Shown here piece after piece: positions 1 through 5,691 of a DNA stretch of 6,945 nucleotides. Both the position numbers and the translations under genes were made by a program. The DNA comes from SAR202 cluster bacterium (GTDB lineage Bacteria; Chloroflexota; Dehalococcoidia; Lucifugimonadales; UBA826), in contig VFFY01000075.1 of assembly GCA_009392675.1 (NCBI GenBank), positions 1 through 6,945 of the forward strand, read 5' to 3'. Within the stretch, counting starts at the first letter, position 1; the number at the start of each line of letters is the position of its first letter. Under the pieces are notes generated by a model. That model did not search any database. It was not told the DNA's origin and was given only the letters and a program-made list of their open reading frames with translations.

Positions 1-562
1 AGGGATCTGTTACTCCTAAAGTCTGTGAGAGATCAGTAGGACCTAGCGCTACAAGATCAACTCCGTCTAAGGCTGCAATTTCTGAAACCTGAGAGATTGC
101 TTTTGTGTCTTCTGTCATGACTGATAAAAGTATTTCCTGATTGGAAGTGCGTACGTGATCAGCCCATCCCACTGAGCCAAACCTTGCTGCTCTTGTCGCT
201 CCAGCACCACCTCTTAGACCAACAGGCGGGTATCTGACTGCCTCGACAGCTTTTTTGGCACCTTCCAAACCGTTCACGTGAGGGATAACGATTCCTTGAG
301 CACCCATATCTAGGACCCTCAATATAAACCCGGGATCACTATCGGATACGCGAACTATTGGCGTTATATCCACAAGGTCTGCGGCCACTATCATTTGTTG
401 GACTAGCGACAGATCAAAAGCAGTATGTTCCATGTCTATGAACACCGCATCAAACCCGGATATACCTATGATTTCTACAATTTGCGGATCCGAAAGAGCT
501 ACATATGCACCGAGCGCCAACTGACCTGAATCCATCACTTGTTTAGCTTTGTTCTTTTTCAA
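1..562 (-). CDS. HpcH/HpaI family 2-keto-3-deoxy acid aldolase, C-terminus cut off by window edge
   Basis: This frame stays open on the minus strand for 187 codons and leaves the window at base 1. The family is about 250-260 aa, so roughly the last quarter is missing. Family motifs in order are FIDMEH (41-46, with probable catalytic His46 and Asp43), Arg71, the RGGAGATRAARFG segment (117-129), Glu151 and GPTDLS (174-179, Asp177). By alignment with HpaI, Glu151 and Asp177 would bind the divalent metal. HpaI has Gln two residues before that Glu and this protein has Met149, a change common among paralogues. Such cytosolic class II enzymes cleave 2-keto-3-deoxy or 4-hydroxy-2-keto acids to pyruvate (or a related 2-keto acid) plus an aldehyde; the substrate here cannot be read from sequence. 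An in-frame TGA lies seven codons upstream of TTG 562, and TTG gives the usual MKxNKxKQ N-terminus, so I chose TTG over the ATG at 535. It is divergent from the deacylase gene. Confidence 0.9.
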   Translation of the reverse strand, partial: MKKNKAKQVMDSGQLALGAYVALSDPQIVEIIGISGFDAVFIDMEHTAFDLSLVQQMIVAADLVDITPIVRVSDSDPGFILRVLDMGAQGIVIPHVNGLEGAKKAVEAVRYPPVGLRGGAGATRAARFGSVGWADHVRTSNQEILLSVMTEDTKAISQVSEIAALDGVDLVALGPTDLSQTLGVTDP

Positions 563-644
563 ATTGTCCCCACTAGAACATCAAAATTTCATTATATGAC
601 ATACTCTTGCGAAACATACCAGTCGATACAGTGGAGATAGTCAT
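563..644. promoter_or_regulatory. Divergent intergenic region with probable leftward -10 box
   Basis: These 82 bp separate the leftward aldolase gene from the rightward deacylase gene, so promoters for both should lie here or just inside the genes. On the minus strand a perfect TATAAT occupies 596-591, about 30 bases before the TTG start, but the -35 position (around 614-619, GTATGT) matches the consensus poorly. The + strand has only weak -10 candidates, such as CATACT at 600-605. ACATAC occurs twice (599-604 and 614-619, 15 bp apart), which could be an operator half-site pair or chance. The deacylase ribosome-binding site GTGGAG is at 631-636. Confidence 0.45.
567..571 (-). promoter_or_regulatory. 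Shine-Dalgarno-like GGGGA before TTG start of the aldolase
   Basis: Read on the minus strand, GGGGA lies four bases upstream of TTG 562. That is slightly close, but it is the only purine-rich ribosome-binding candidate near any in-frame start. The alternatives, GTG 538 and ATG 535, have no such site. This supports the TTG start. Confidence 0.5.
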
Positions 645-2213
645 ATGTTGGATGTCCTAATACACAGCGGTACCATAATGGACGGCACCGGTAATGTTGG
701 CTTCGCAGGAGCGGTTGGAATAACTGGAGATTCACTTTCGGTACATCTGGGTGATGTCTCTGATCTTGAAGCGGCCAGGAAAATTGATGCGACTGGGTAT
801 GTTGTATGTCCAGGATTTATTGATTTACATTCTCATGCTGGTTTAACTATCTTAGGAGAGCCGCATCACGACCCTAAGATACGTCAGGGAGTCACAACAG
901 AACTGGTGGGGATCGACGGGATTTCACACGCGCCATTTAAAACCACAGAGGAACTGGAGAGGTATATTTGGCTGGACTCGGGATTGAACGGGTATCCTCC
1001 TATGCCTCCAGATTGGCTGAGTGTCAGCGAATTACTGAAAAAGTATGAGGAAACTGTAGCGATTAATGTTGCATATATTTTGGGAAATTCTCCTGTGAGA
1101 ATTTGGGGAGTAGGGTGGGGACAAAAAGAAGCAACCAAGGCTGAAATTGAAAACATGAAGTCGGTGATTAGAGAGGCTATGGAGGAAGGAGCATGGGGTA
1201 TTTCGACCGGTCTAGATTACCCTCCGGGAGCCTATGCTTCTACCGAGGAATTGATTGAGTTATCAAAGGAAAGCGCAAAGCTTGGTGGGTTCTATCATAC
1301 TCACACAAGGGTCAGCCTTAAAAGCAAGGGCAGACTTGCACCTTGGATGGAAGCTCTTGAGATTGGCAGAGGTGCCGATATTCCGGTCCACCTTACCCAT
1401 TTTCGGCAGGGGTTCCAGGGTGACGGTAGCCACCTGGACTATCTTGCTCTTGTAGAAGATGCCCGTGATGGAGGGATGGATGTAACTTTCGACTGCTATA
1501 CCTACCCTTATTCGGGAACAACAATCACTATCGGGTTTCCTTTTTGGGCAAAAGATGGTGGTCCGGAAAGACTCATCGAGGCACTGCAGGACGCTGATGA
1601 TAGGGCCAGAATGAAAAGAGAGATGTCTGAAGAGTCGATAAAGGACAATTGGTTAACCAATTTTAATCAACCAAAGAACAAAATATATGAAGGCAAATCA
1701 ATAGCGGAAATATCAGATCTAAGAGATCAGGATTCCAGAGATGCTCTTTTTGATTTATTGCTTGAAGAAAACCTGGGAATATCGACGGTAGGACTTGGAA
1801 CCAATCCGCAAACCCTACCTGATTTTGTATCTCATCCAGCTGGAATGATAGCCAGTGATGCGATCCTTTTCGGAGATCATCCCAATCCGAGAACATATGG
1901 ATGCTTTCCTGTAGTCCTGGCAGAATTCGTAAGGGCTGAAAAACAGCTTCGCTTGCCAGAGGCTATCCGCAAAATGACCTCCTTCCCTGCCCAGAGGCTT
2001 GGATTGCAAGATCGAGGAATAATCAAAGATGGGTTCAAGGCTGATTTAGTTTTATTTAATCCGGACACAGTGAAAGCCTTGGCAACAAAGGACAATCCCA
2101 AACAATACCCAGTGGGAATTGATTATGTCTTTGTAAACGGGGACGCTGTCGTGGATAAAGGTGAGAATACTGGAGCCACTCCAGGCAGAGCTTTAAGGCG
2201 AGGCAGAGTCTAA
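645..2213 (+). CDS. N-acyl-D-amino-acid deacylase-like amidohydrolase (amidohydrolase family 3)
   Basis: A 522-residue cytosolic metal-dependent hydrolase with no signal peptide. The D-aminoacylase pattern is complete. The N-terminal beta-sandwich opens with LIHSGTIMDGTG. A strand ending PGFIDLHSH carries the metal-binding His62 and His64. QGVTTELVGIDG follows at 81-92. His220 (HTHTR), His252 (VHLTHF) and Asp405 (MIASD, 401-405) match the His, His and Asp of the D-aminoacylase metal site. The HPNPRTYG segment (412-419) and the closing TGATPGRALRRG are also typical. The characterised family cleaves N-acyl-D-amino acids to a D-amino acid and a carboxylate. Asp91 sits where D-aminoacylases carry a metal-bridging Cys, so the exact substrate is open, and an N-acyl or cyclic amide is possible. 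The ATG at 645 has GTGGAG eight bases upstream. It is the first gene of the rightward cluster, four bases from the next. Confidence 0.9.
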   Translation: MLDVLIHSGTIMDGTGNVGFAGAVGITGDSLSVHLGDVSDLEAARKIDATGYVVCPGFIDLHSHAGLTILGEPHHDPKIRQGVTTELVGIDGISHAPFKTTEELERYIWLDSGLNGYPPMPPDWLSVSELLKKYEETVAINVAYILGNSPVRIWGVGWGQKEATKAEIENMKSVIREAMEEGAWGISTGLDYPPGAYASTEELIELSKESAKLGGFYHTHTRVSLKSKGRLAPWMEALEIGRGADIPVHLTHFRQGFQGDGSHLDYLALVEDARDGGMDVTFDCYTYPYSGTTITIGFPFWAKDGGPERLIEALQDADDRARMKREMSEESIKDNWLTNFNQPKNKIYEGKSIAEISDLRDQDSRDALFDLLLEENLGISTVGLGTNPQTLPDFVSHPAGMIASDAILFGDHPNPRTYGCFPVVLAEFVRAEKQLRLPEAIRKMTSFPAQRLGLQDRGIIKDGFKADLVLFNPDTVKALATKDNPKQYPVGIDYVFVNGDAVVDKGENTGATPGRALRRGRV

Positions 2214-2217
2214 CACT

Positions 2218-2682
2218 ATGCTTACTGATGAGATAAGGACCTTAATAGAAAATCATAGCGCAGGTATGGTTGCTACTGTCAATGCAGATGGAACCCCTTC
2301 GGTTTCTCCCAAAGCGACATTTTTAATTCTTGCTGATGACCAGCTGGCCTTTTCCAATATTCGCTCTCCACACACTATAGAAAATTTAAAAGATAGACCC
2401 GCTATTGAGGTATGTTTTATTGATGTCGTGCTTCGTAAATCAGCGAGAATTACTGGAAGTGCAAAATATGTAGAAAAAAGTGAAGCTGAGCCGGAACTGA
2501 TTGGGAAATTCGAAGATATATTTGGAGATTATTTGGATTCTATGTCAGGGTTTGTGTTGATCGATGTATATGGTGCCGAGTGGATACTATCTCCAGCCTA
2601 CGATTTAGGATCAACTGAGGAACAATTACGAGAATCAAATATGAGTAAATTGAATAACATTTACCCGGACCAGCTCTCGTAA
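2218..2682 (+). CDS. Pyridoxamine 5'-phosphate oxidase-like flavin-binding split-barrel protein
   Basis: A 154-residue soluble protein. Residues 15-60 show the family pattern: a strand with GMVATVNADGTPSVSPK (16-32), then LAFSNIRSPHTIENL (43-57), the region that normally builds the flavin (FMN) or F420 pocket. A second strand set follows: IEVCFIDV at 63-70, then ARITGSAKYVE. The C-terminal 30 residues are polar and probably helical. The length suits the small single-domain members rather than the roughly 210-aa true PdxH, and the PdxH C-terminal signature is absent, so vitamin B6 synthesis is unlikely. A flavin-dependent reductase or oxidase of unknown substrate is the safest call. The ATG is four bases after the deacylase stop, and purine-rich sequence at the end of that gene (around 2200-2208) probably serves as ribosome-binding site, which implies translational coupling. 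Confidence 0.85.
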   Translation: MLTDEIRTLIENHSAGMVATVNADGTPSVSPKATFLILADDQLAFSNIRSPHTIENLKDRPAIEVCFIDVVLRKSARITGSAKYVEKSEAEPELIGKFEDIFGDYLDSMSGFVLIDVYGAEWILSPAYDLGSTEEQLRESNMSKLNNIYPDQLS

Positions 2683-2689
2683 CATTTCG

Positions 2690-3295
2690 ATGACAGTTTT
2701 GAAAAATGACACGGTATATGAAGACGAGATTTTTTCAGGAATGAAAGCCGTATCTCTAAAAGTTTCAAGATCGACGTTCGAGGAATGCCAATTTCTGGAC
2801 TGTGATCTTGCTGAAGCGGAATTTGATCAATGTAGATTTATCGAATGTGAGTTTAGGGATTCAAATCTTAACGTAACTAAATTACCGGGTAGCCGTTTTT
2901 TTGAAAGTCAATTTAAAGACTGTAAAGTGACAGGAATCAATTGGACCTCACTGGACTGGTCGGGCATAACTGTATCCGCCCCTATGGCTTTCGAATCTTG
3001 CGATTTGAGTTTTTCAGTATTTAATTCACTCAGTCTTCCAGGATTAATAATAAAGAATTGTAAAGCGTGGTATGCAGATTTTGAGGCGTGTGATTTAACT
3101 CACTCTGTATTTACAAATACAGATTTACAAGACGCTCGCTTTAATGGTACTAAACTGGATAAATCCGATTTTGATGGTGCAGTTAATTATTATATCGATC
3201 CCATGGGTAATTCCATTCGGGGGGCACATTTTGATTTTCCAGAGGTAATTAACCTGCTAAAAGCCTTTGATATCAAAATTAAGGGTTCCGATTAG
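2690..3295 (+). CDS. Pentapeptide-repeat protein (Qnr/McbG-like architecture)
   Basis: A 201-residue protein made almost entirely of five-residue steps with a large hydrophobic centre. Centres run from Phe30 (30, 35, 40, 45, 50, 55, 60, 65, 70, 75, 80, 85, 90, 95) and, shifted by one residue, from Phe101 (101, 106, 111 and so on to 161). Such repeats fold into a right-handed square beta-helix. The tail, with YYIDPMGN at 167-174 and then a PEVINLLKAF helix (184-193), resembles the C-terminal dimerisation end of Qnr, McbG and YjcF-type proteins. Some relatives mimic DNA and protect DNA gyrase; most have no known role. Length is close to Qnr (about 215 aa). The ATG is seven bases after the preceding stop with no clear Shine-Dalgarno sequence, so it probably depends on coupling to the upstream gene. 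A gyrase-protection role is only a possibility. Confidence 0.88.
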   Translation: MTVLKNDTVYEDEIFSGMKAVSLKVSRSTFEECQFLDCDLAEAEFDQCRFIECEFRDSNLNVTKLPGSRFFESQFKDCKVTGINWTSLDWSGITVSAPMAFESCDLSFSVFNSLSLPGLIIKNCKAWYADFEACDLTHSVFTNTDLQDARFNGTKLDKSDFDGAVNYYIDPMGNSIRGAHFDFPEVINLLKAFDIKIKGSD

Positions 3296-3356
3296 ATCCA
3301 GCGTGCCTCCGTAGTGTGAAGCTACAATTTAAAGACAATTCGATTAATGAGGGTTG

Positions 3357-4589
3357 ATGATTAAACTGAATCCTTCCAAAATGCCACCATTACCCATTCT
3401 TGTTACAAGTTTGTCTGTTTCAGCAGCATTACTGGGTGATGCGATGCTGTATGTGGTTATGCCATCACGACCTGAACTATGGCACTTGACCATAGTCCAA
3501 GTTGGGATACTTCTTTCAATAAATCGACTCGTGAGATTGGTCACCAATCCGCTGAGTTCCATTTTTGTAGAAAGATATGGGGTGTATACCCCGTTCAGAA
3601 TATCTTTGCTGTCTTCTTTGGCGGTTTTGGCAGCGTATGCATTTTCTAAAAACTTCATCGTTTTAGTTTTTGCACGTCTTCTTTGGGGAACCTGTTGGTC
3701 TGTCTTACGTCTTGTATCTCAATGGGTGGCCTCCGACCAAAGCACTAAGGAAAACATAGGCCTGAACCTTTCCAGTAATGCATCTATAATTCGAATAGGG
3801 TCGGTAGGTGGTGCCGTATTTGGGGGACTCTTATCTGACTACCTGGGGTACGAAGTGGCCTTTATGCTTTTTGGAATATTCACCTTGTTCGGTTTCTTTA
3901 TCTGGATTCGTAGATCCGGTTATCAACACCGGGAGCAATTAATTAAGAAAGGGAGGAAAGCGACTGAGTTTATTGGTGTCTTGAAAGATCCCAATGTATT
4001 AATTCTGAGTATTGCGAGTATGCTCGCCGGGTTAGTGTTTTCAGGCCTCATAGGAGCCACCCTAGGGCATTTTCTGAGATACAAATATGGGTTAGATTTC
4101 GATCTTATTTTAATAACTTTAGGAGTGGCGACTGTCACCGGCTTTGCATTAGGCATGAAAAGCTGTGCAGAAGTATTTGTTGGGCCATTCGGGGGTTATT
4201 TTTCTGATAAATACGGGAGATATAAGACTCTGATTGTATCTTCAGCATTCACTTCAATTGGACTTTTAGGGTTAGGAAACCTTGATTCACTGTTAGGTAT
4301 TTTTAGCATTCTTATATTGGTGTTTGTCATGGGTGTTATGTTAATGATGCAGCTTTTAACTTTGGTTGGAATTGTCGCTAATGATGAATCCCGGTCACAG
4401 GTTTTTTCCGTTTACAATACTTTCCAAGATTTCGGTTCTGCTCTCGGCCCCCTAGTCGGACTTTCATTAATAACAGCAAATTTGTTGCCTATGGTGTACT
4501 CCATTAGCGGCGTTTGCTTGTTCCTTTTGATATTAGGGACATGCCTATTTCTAAATAAAAGGAGACCAACATTAGTTGGGACAACCTAA
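3357..4589 (+). CDS. Major facilitator superfamily transporter, 12 transmembrane segments
   Basis: A 410-residue inner-membrane protein. About twelve hydrophobic segments can be seen, roughly at 12-33, 44-61, 81-97, 99-124, 147-167, 169-185, 213-237, 249-267, 290-307, 313-337, 357-375 and 377-399. A charged cytoplasmic loop with RRSGYQHREQ and KKGRK lies between halves (185-203). The MFS motif A in the 8-9 loop is clear (GGYFSDKYGRYK, 279-290). Its counterpart in the 2-3 loop is degenerate (FVERYG, 70-75, with Glu for the usual Asp). Substrate and direction cannot be assigned. The set of neighbours would suit uptake of a nucleoside, peptide or organic acid, or efflux. TTG 3354 directly precedes ATG 3357. 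GAGGG at 3349-3353 is close to both, and I prefer ATG. The gene starts 61 bp after the pentapeptide gene and ends 25 bp before the nucleoside hydrolase gene. Confidence 0.88.
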   Translation: MIKLNPSKMPPLPILVTSLSVSAALLGDAMLYVVMPSRPELWHLTIVQVGILLSINRLVRLVTNPLSSIFVERYGVYTPFRISLLSSLAVLAAYAFSKNFIVLVFARLLWGTCWSVLRLVSQWVASDQSTKENIGLNLSSNASIIRIGSVGGAVFGGLLSDYLGYEVAFMLFGIFTLFGFFIWIRRSGYQHREQLIKKGRKATEFIGVLKDPNVLILSIASMLAGLVFSGLIGATLGHFLRYKYGLDFDLILITLGVATVTGFALGMKSCAEVFVGPFGGYFSDKYGRYKTLIVSSAFTSIGLLGLGNLDSLLGIFSILILVFVMGVMLMMQLLTLVGIVANDESRSQVFSVYNTFQDFGSALGPLVGLSLITANLLPMVYSISGVCLFLLILGTCLFLNKRRPTLVGTT

Positions 4590-4604
4590 AGCCATACAAT
4601 TATT

Positions 4605-4609
4605 AGGAG
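4605..4609 (+). promoter_or_regulatory. Strong Shine-Dalgarno AGGAG that fixes the nucleoside hydrolase start
   Basis: AGGAG followed by TGAAA places ATG 4615 at ideal spacing (five bases). It settles the start against an in-frame TTG at 4576, which would overlap the transporter stop, add 13 unlike residues and lack a ribosome-binding site. Confidence 0.8.
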
Positions 4610-4614
4610 TGAAA

Positions 4615-5577
4615 ATGAACAAAAACTCTAAACCAGTCATCATCGATTGTGACCCTGGGGTTGATGATGCTGCGGCGCTGTTTCTGGCGCTTTCCAATAA
4701 AAACCTGGAGATACAAGCTATAACCACTATTTTTGGGAATGTGGGACTTCAGCAAACGACTACCAACGCGCTCAAGATTTTGGAGGTAGCTGGAAAAACT
4801 GACGTTCCGGTGTTTAAGGGAGTGGAAAAGACATTTGATTATCGAGACCCAATTGATTCTAAAAATGTGCATGGAAACGATGGGCTTGGCAACAATTTTT
4901 TCCCTGAACCTCCTTTAGACCAATTGATGACCCAGCATGCTGTACTAGCTACGATTGATTTGGCCAACAAATTTAAAGGTGAGCTTACGTATGTTGCTTT
5001 GGGAAGATTAACGAATTTAGCACATGCTATTAGCTTAGAACCTTCTATTATTAATTCCATAAAGGAGGTCGTGGTCATGGGAGGGGCAATTAATGTGCCA
5101 GGTAATATTTCGCCAACGGCGTCGGCTAATTTGTTTGGCGATGTACATGGAGCGTCTGTTGTGTATAGGTCAGGAATTAACCTTACCCAAATAGGTTTGG
5201 ATGTCTGTAATGAAGTAGAAATTTCTCCTCATAACCAGGAAGAAATTTGGAACTTAAAATCTACTGTGTCCCAATTTTTGGAGAAAATTGTTCCGGTTCA
5301 TAGAAACGCATACCAAACTCATCAGATAGGTACGAGGATTCCAGGTGCGGCCAGGTTTAATGACATGCCTGCCGTGGGCTACACGATCGATCCGACTTTA
5401 TTTAAATGTGAAACGTTGCGAATTCATTTTGAGACGCTAGGAGAGTTCACTAAAGGCCAAACAGTTCCAGATTCAAAACACTTTGTTGAAGATGCGCAAA
5501 ATGTTAATGTGGCAATGAAAGTGGATTCAGAGAAATTGGTGAAACTTTGGATGAATGGGATTAAAAGCTATTCTTGA
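4615..5577 (+). CDS. Inosine-uridine-type nucleoside hydrolase family protein with altered active site
   Basis: A 320-residue cytosolic protein of the usual family length. The calcium and ribose-binding DCDPGVDD motif is at 11-18, followed by GN (41-42), HGNDGLG (86-92), LGRLTNLA (129-136, Thr133), VVMGGAINVPGN (153-164), GLDV (194-197), a MPAVGYTIDP segment (251-260) and GEFTKGQT (276-283). Members hydrolyse the N-glycosidic bond of ribonucleosides to free base and ribose for salvage. Compared with the Crithidia enzyme, the four Asp of the first motif, Asn42, Thr133, Asn164, Asn172 and Asp250 are kept. The ribose-binding Glu166 is Ser170 here, and the leaving-group His241 is Asn249. It may therefore use another acid, act on a different nucleoside or riboside, or be weak. 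It follows the transporter gene by 25 bp with its own strong ribosome-binding site, which suggests a shared transcript and perhaps a shared substrate. Confidence 0.9.
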   Translation: MNKNSKPVIIDCDPGVDDAAALFLALSNKNLEIQAITTIFGNVGLQQTTTNALKILEVAGKTDVPVFKGVEKTFDYRDPIDSKNVHGNDGLGNNFFPEPPLDQLMTQHAVLATIDLANKFKGELTYVALGRLTNLAHAISLEPSIINSIKEVVVMGGAINVPGNISPTASANLFGDVHGASVVYRSGINLTQIGLDVCNEVEISPHNQEEIWNLKSTVSQFLEKIVPVHRNAYQTHQIGTRIPGAARFNDMPAVGYTIDPTLFKCETLRIHFETLGEFTKGQTVPDSKHFVEDAQNVNVAMKVDSEKLVKLWMNGIKSYS

Positions 5578-5582
5578 TCTGA

Positions 5583-5678
5583 TGGATTGGATATGAAAAG
5601 GATTCAGTCGTTAAAGTTCCTGAGGGGATCGAAGCTCAAGATACAGTTCGGGCACACCTTTACACCCCAAGTAGATAA
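5583..5678 (+). pseudogene. Possible remnant of a gene's C-terminus (31 codons, no start)
   Basis: Between the nucleoside hydrolase and CoA-transferase genes, one frame reads 31 residues from just after a TGA to a TAA at 5676-5678. It contains no ATG, GTG or TTG. The peptide (including DSVVKVPEGIEAQ and VRAHLYTPSR) has the amino-acid mix of a normal folded-protein C-terminus rather than of random noncoding sequence. It is in the same frame as the following CoA-transferase, four codons upstream of its ATG. I do not recognise the family. It could be what is left of a deleted gene, or chance. Confidence 0.3.
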
Positions 5679-5691
5679 TGTGATTACATGA
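5593..5691 (+). CDS. Candidate 32-aa small ORF overlapping the CoA-transferase start
   Basis: An ATG at 5593 opens a 32-residue basic reading frame (MKRIQSLKFLRGSKLK at the N-terminus). Its TGA overlaps the CoA-transferase ATG as ATGA at 5688-5691. The four-base overlap would suit a coupled leader peptide, and the CoA-transferase lacks a good ribosome-binding site of its own. Against this, the ORF has only a weak GATGGA upstream, no recognisable domain, and competes with the frame at 5583-5678, which looks more protein-like. Low confidence. Confidence 0.2.
   Translation: MKRIQSLKFLRGSKLKIQFGHTFTPQVDNVIT

Noticed and set aside
599..619. ACATAC repeated 15 bp apart as an operator
   Set aside because: A six-base repeat in AT-rich intergenic DNA is easily chance, and no regulator gene is nearby. 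It is kept only as a note in the intergenic entry.
884..1156. Minus-strand open frame inside the deacylase gene (also 1663-1896, 1815-2009, 1877-2101 minus and 1255-1455 plus)
   Set aside because: All overlap conserved motifs of the deacylase, lack ribosome-binding sites and encode nothing recognisable. They are shadows of the real frame.
2218..2682. Assignment of the split-barrel protein as PdxH (pyridoxamine 5'-phosphate oxidase proper)
   Set aside because: It is too short (154 versus about 210 aa) and lacks the PdxH C-terminal signature, so only the family-level call is justified.
3311..3325. Small hairpin GTAGT-gtgaa-GCTAC between the pentapeptide and transporter genes, considered as a terminator
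   Set aside because: The stem is only four pairs plus a G-T wobble and no T-run follows, so it is too weak for an intrinsic terminator.
3344..3658. Minus-strand open frame overlapping the transporter start (similar ones at 3923-4156, 4603-4872, 4839-5078 and 6724-6921)
   Set aside because: Each is antisense to a well-supported gene and shows no family features.
4576..4614. Upstream TTG start for the nucleoside hydrolase, overlapping the transporter stop
   Set aside because: It has no ribosome-binding site, and the 13 extra residues do not resemble the family N-terminus. AGGAG at 4605-4609 points to ATG 4615.
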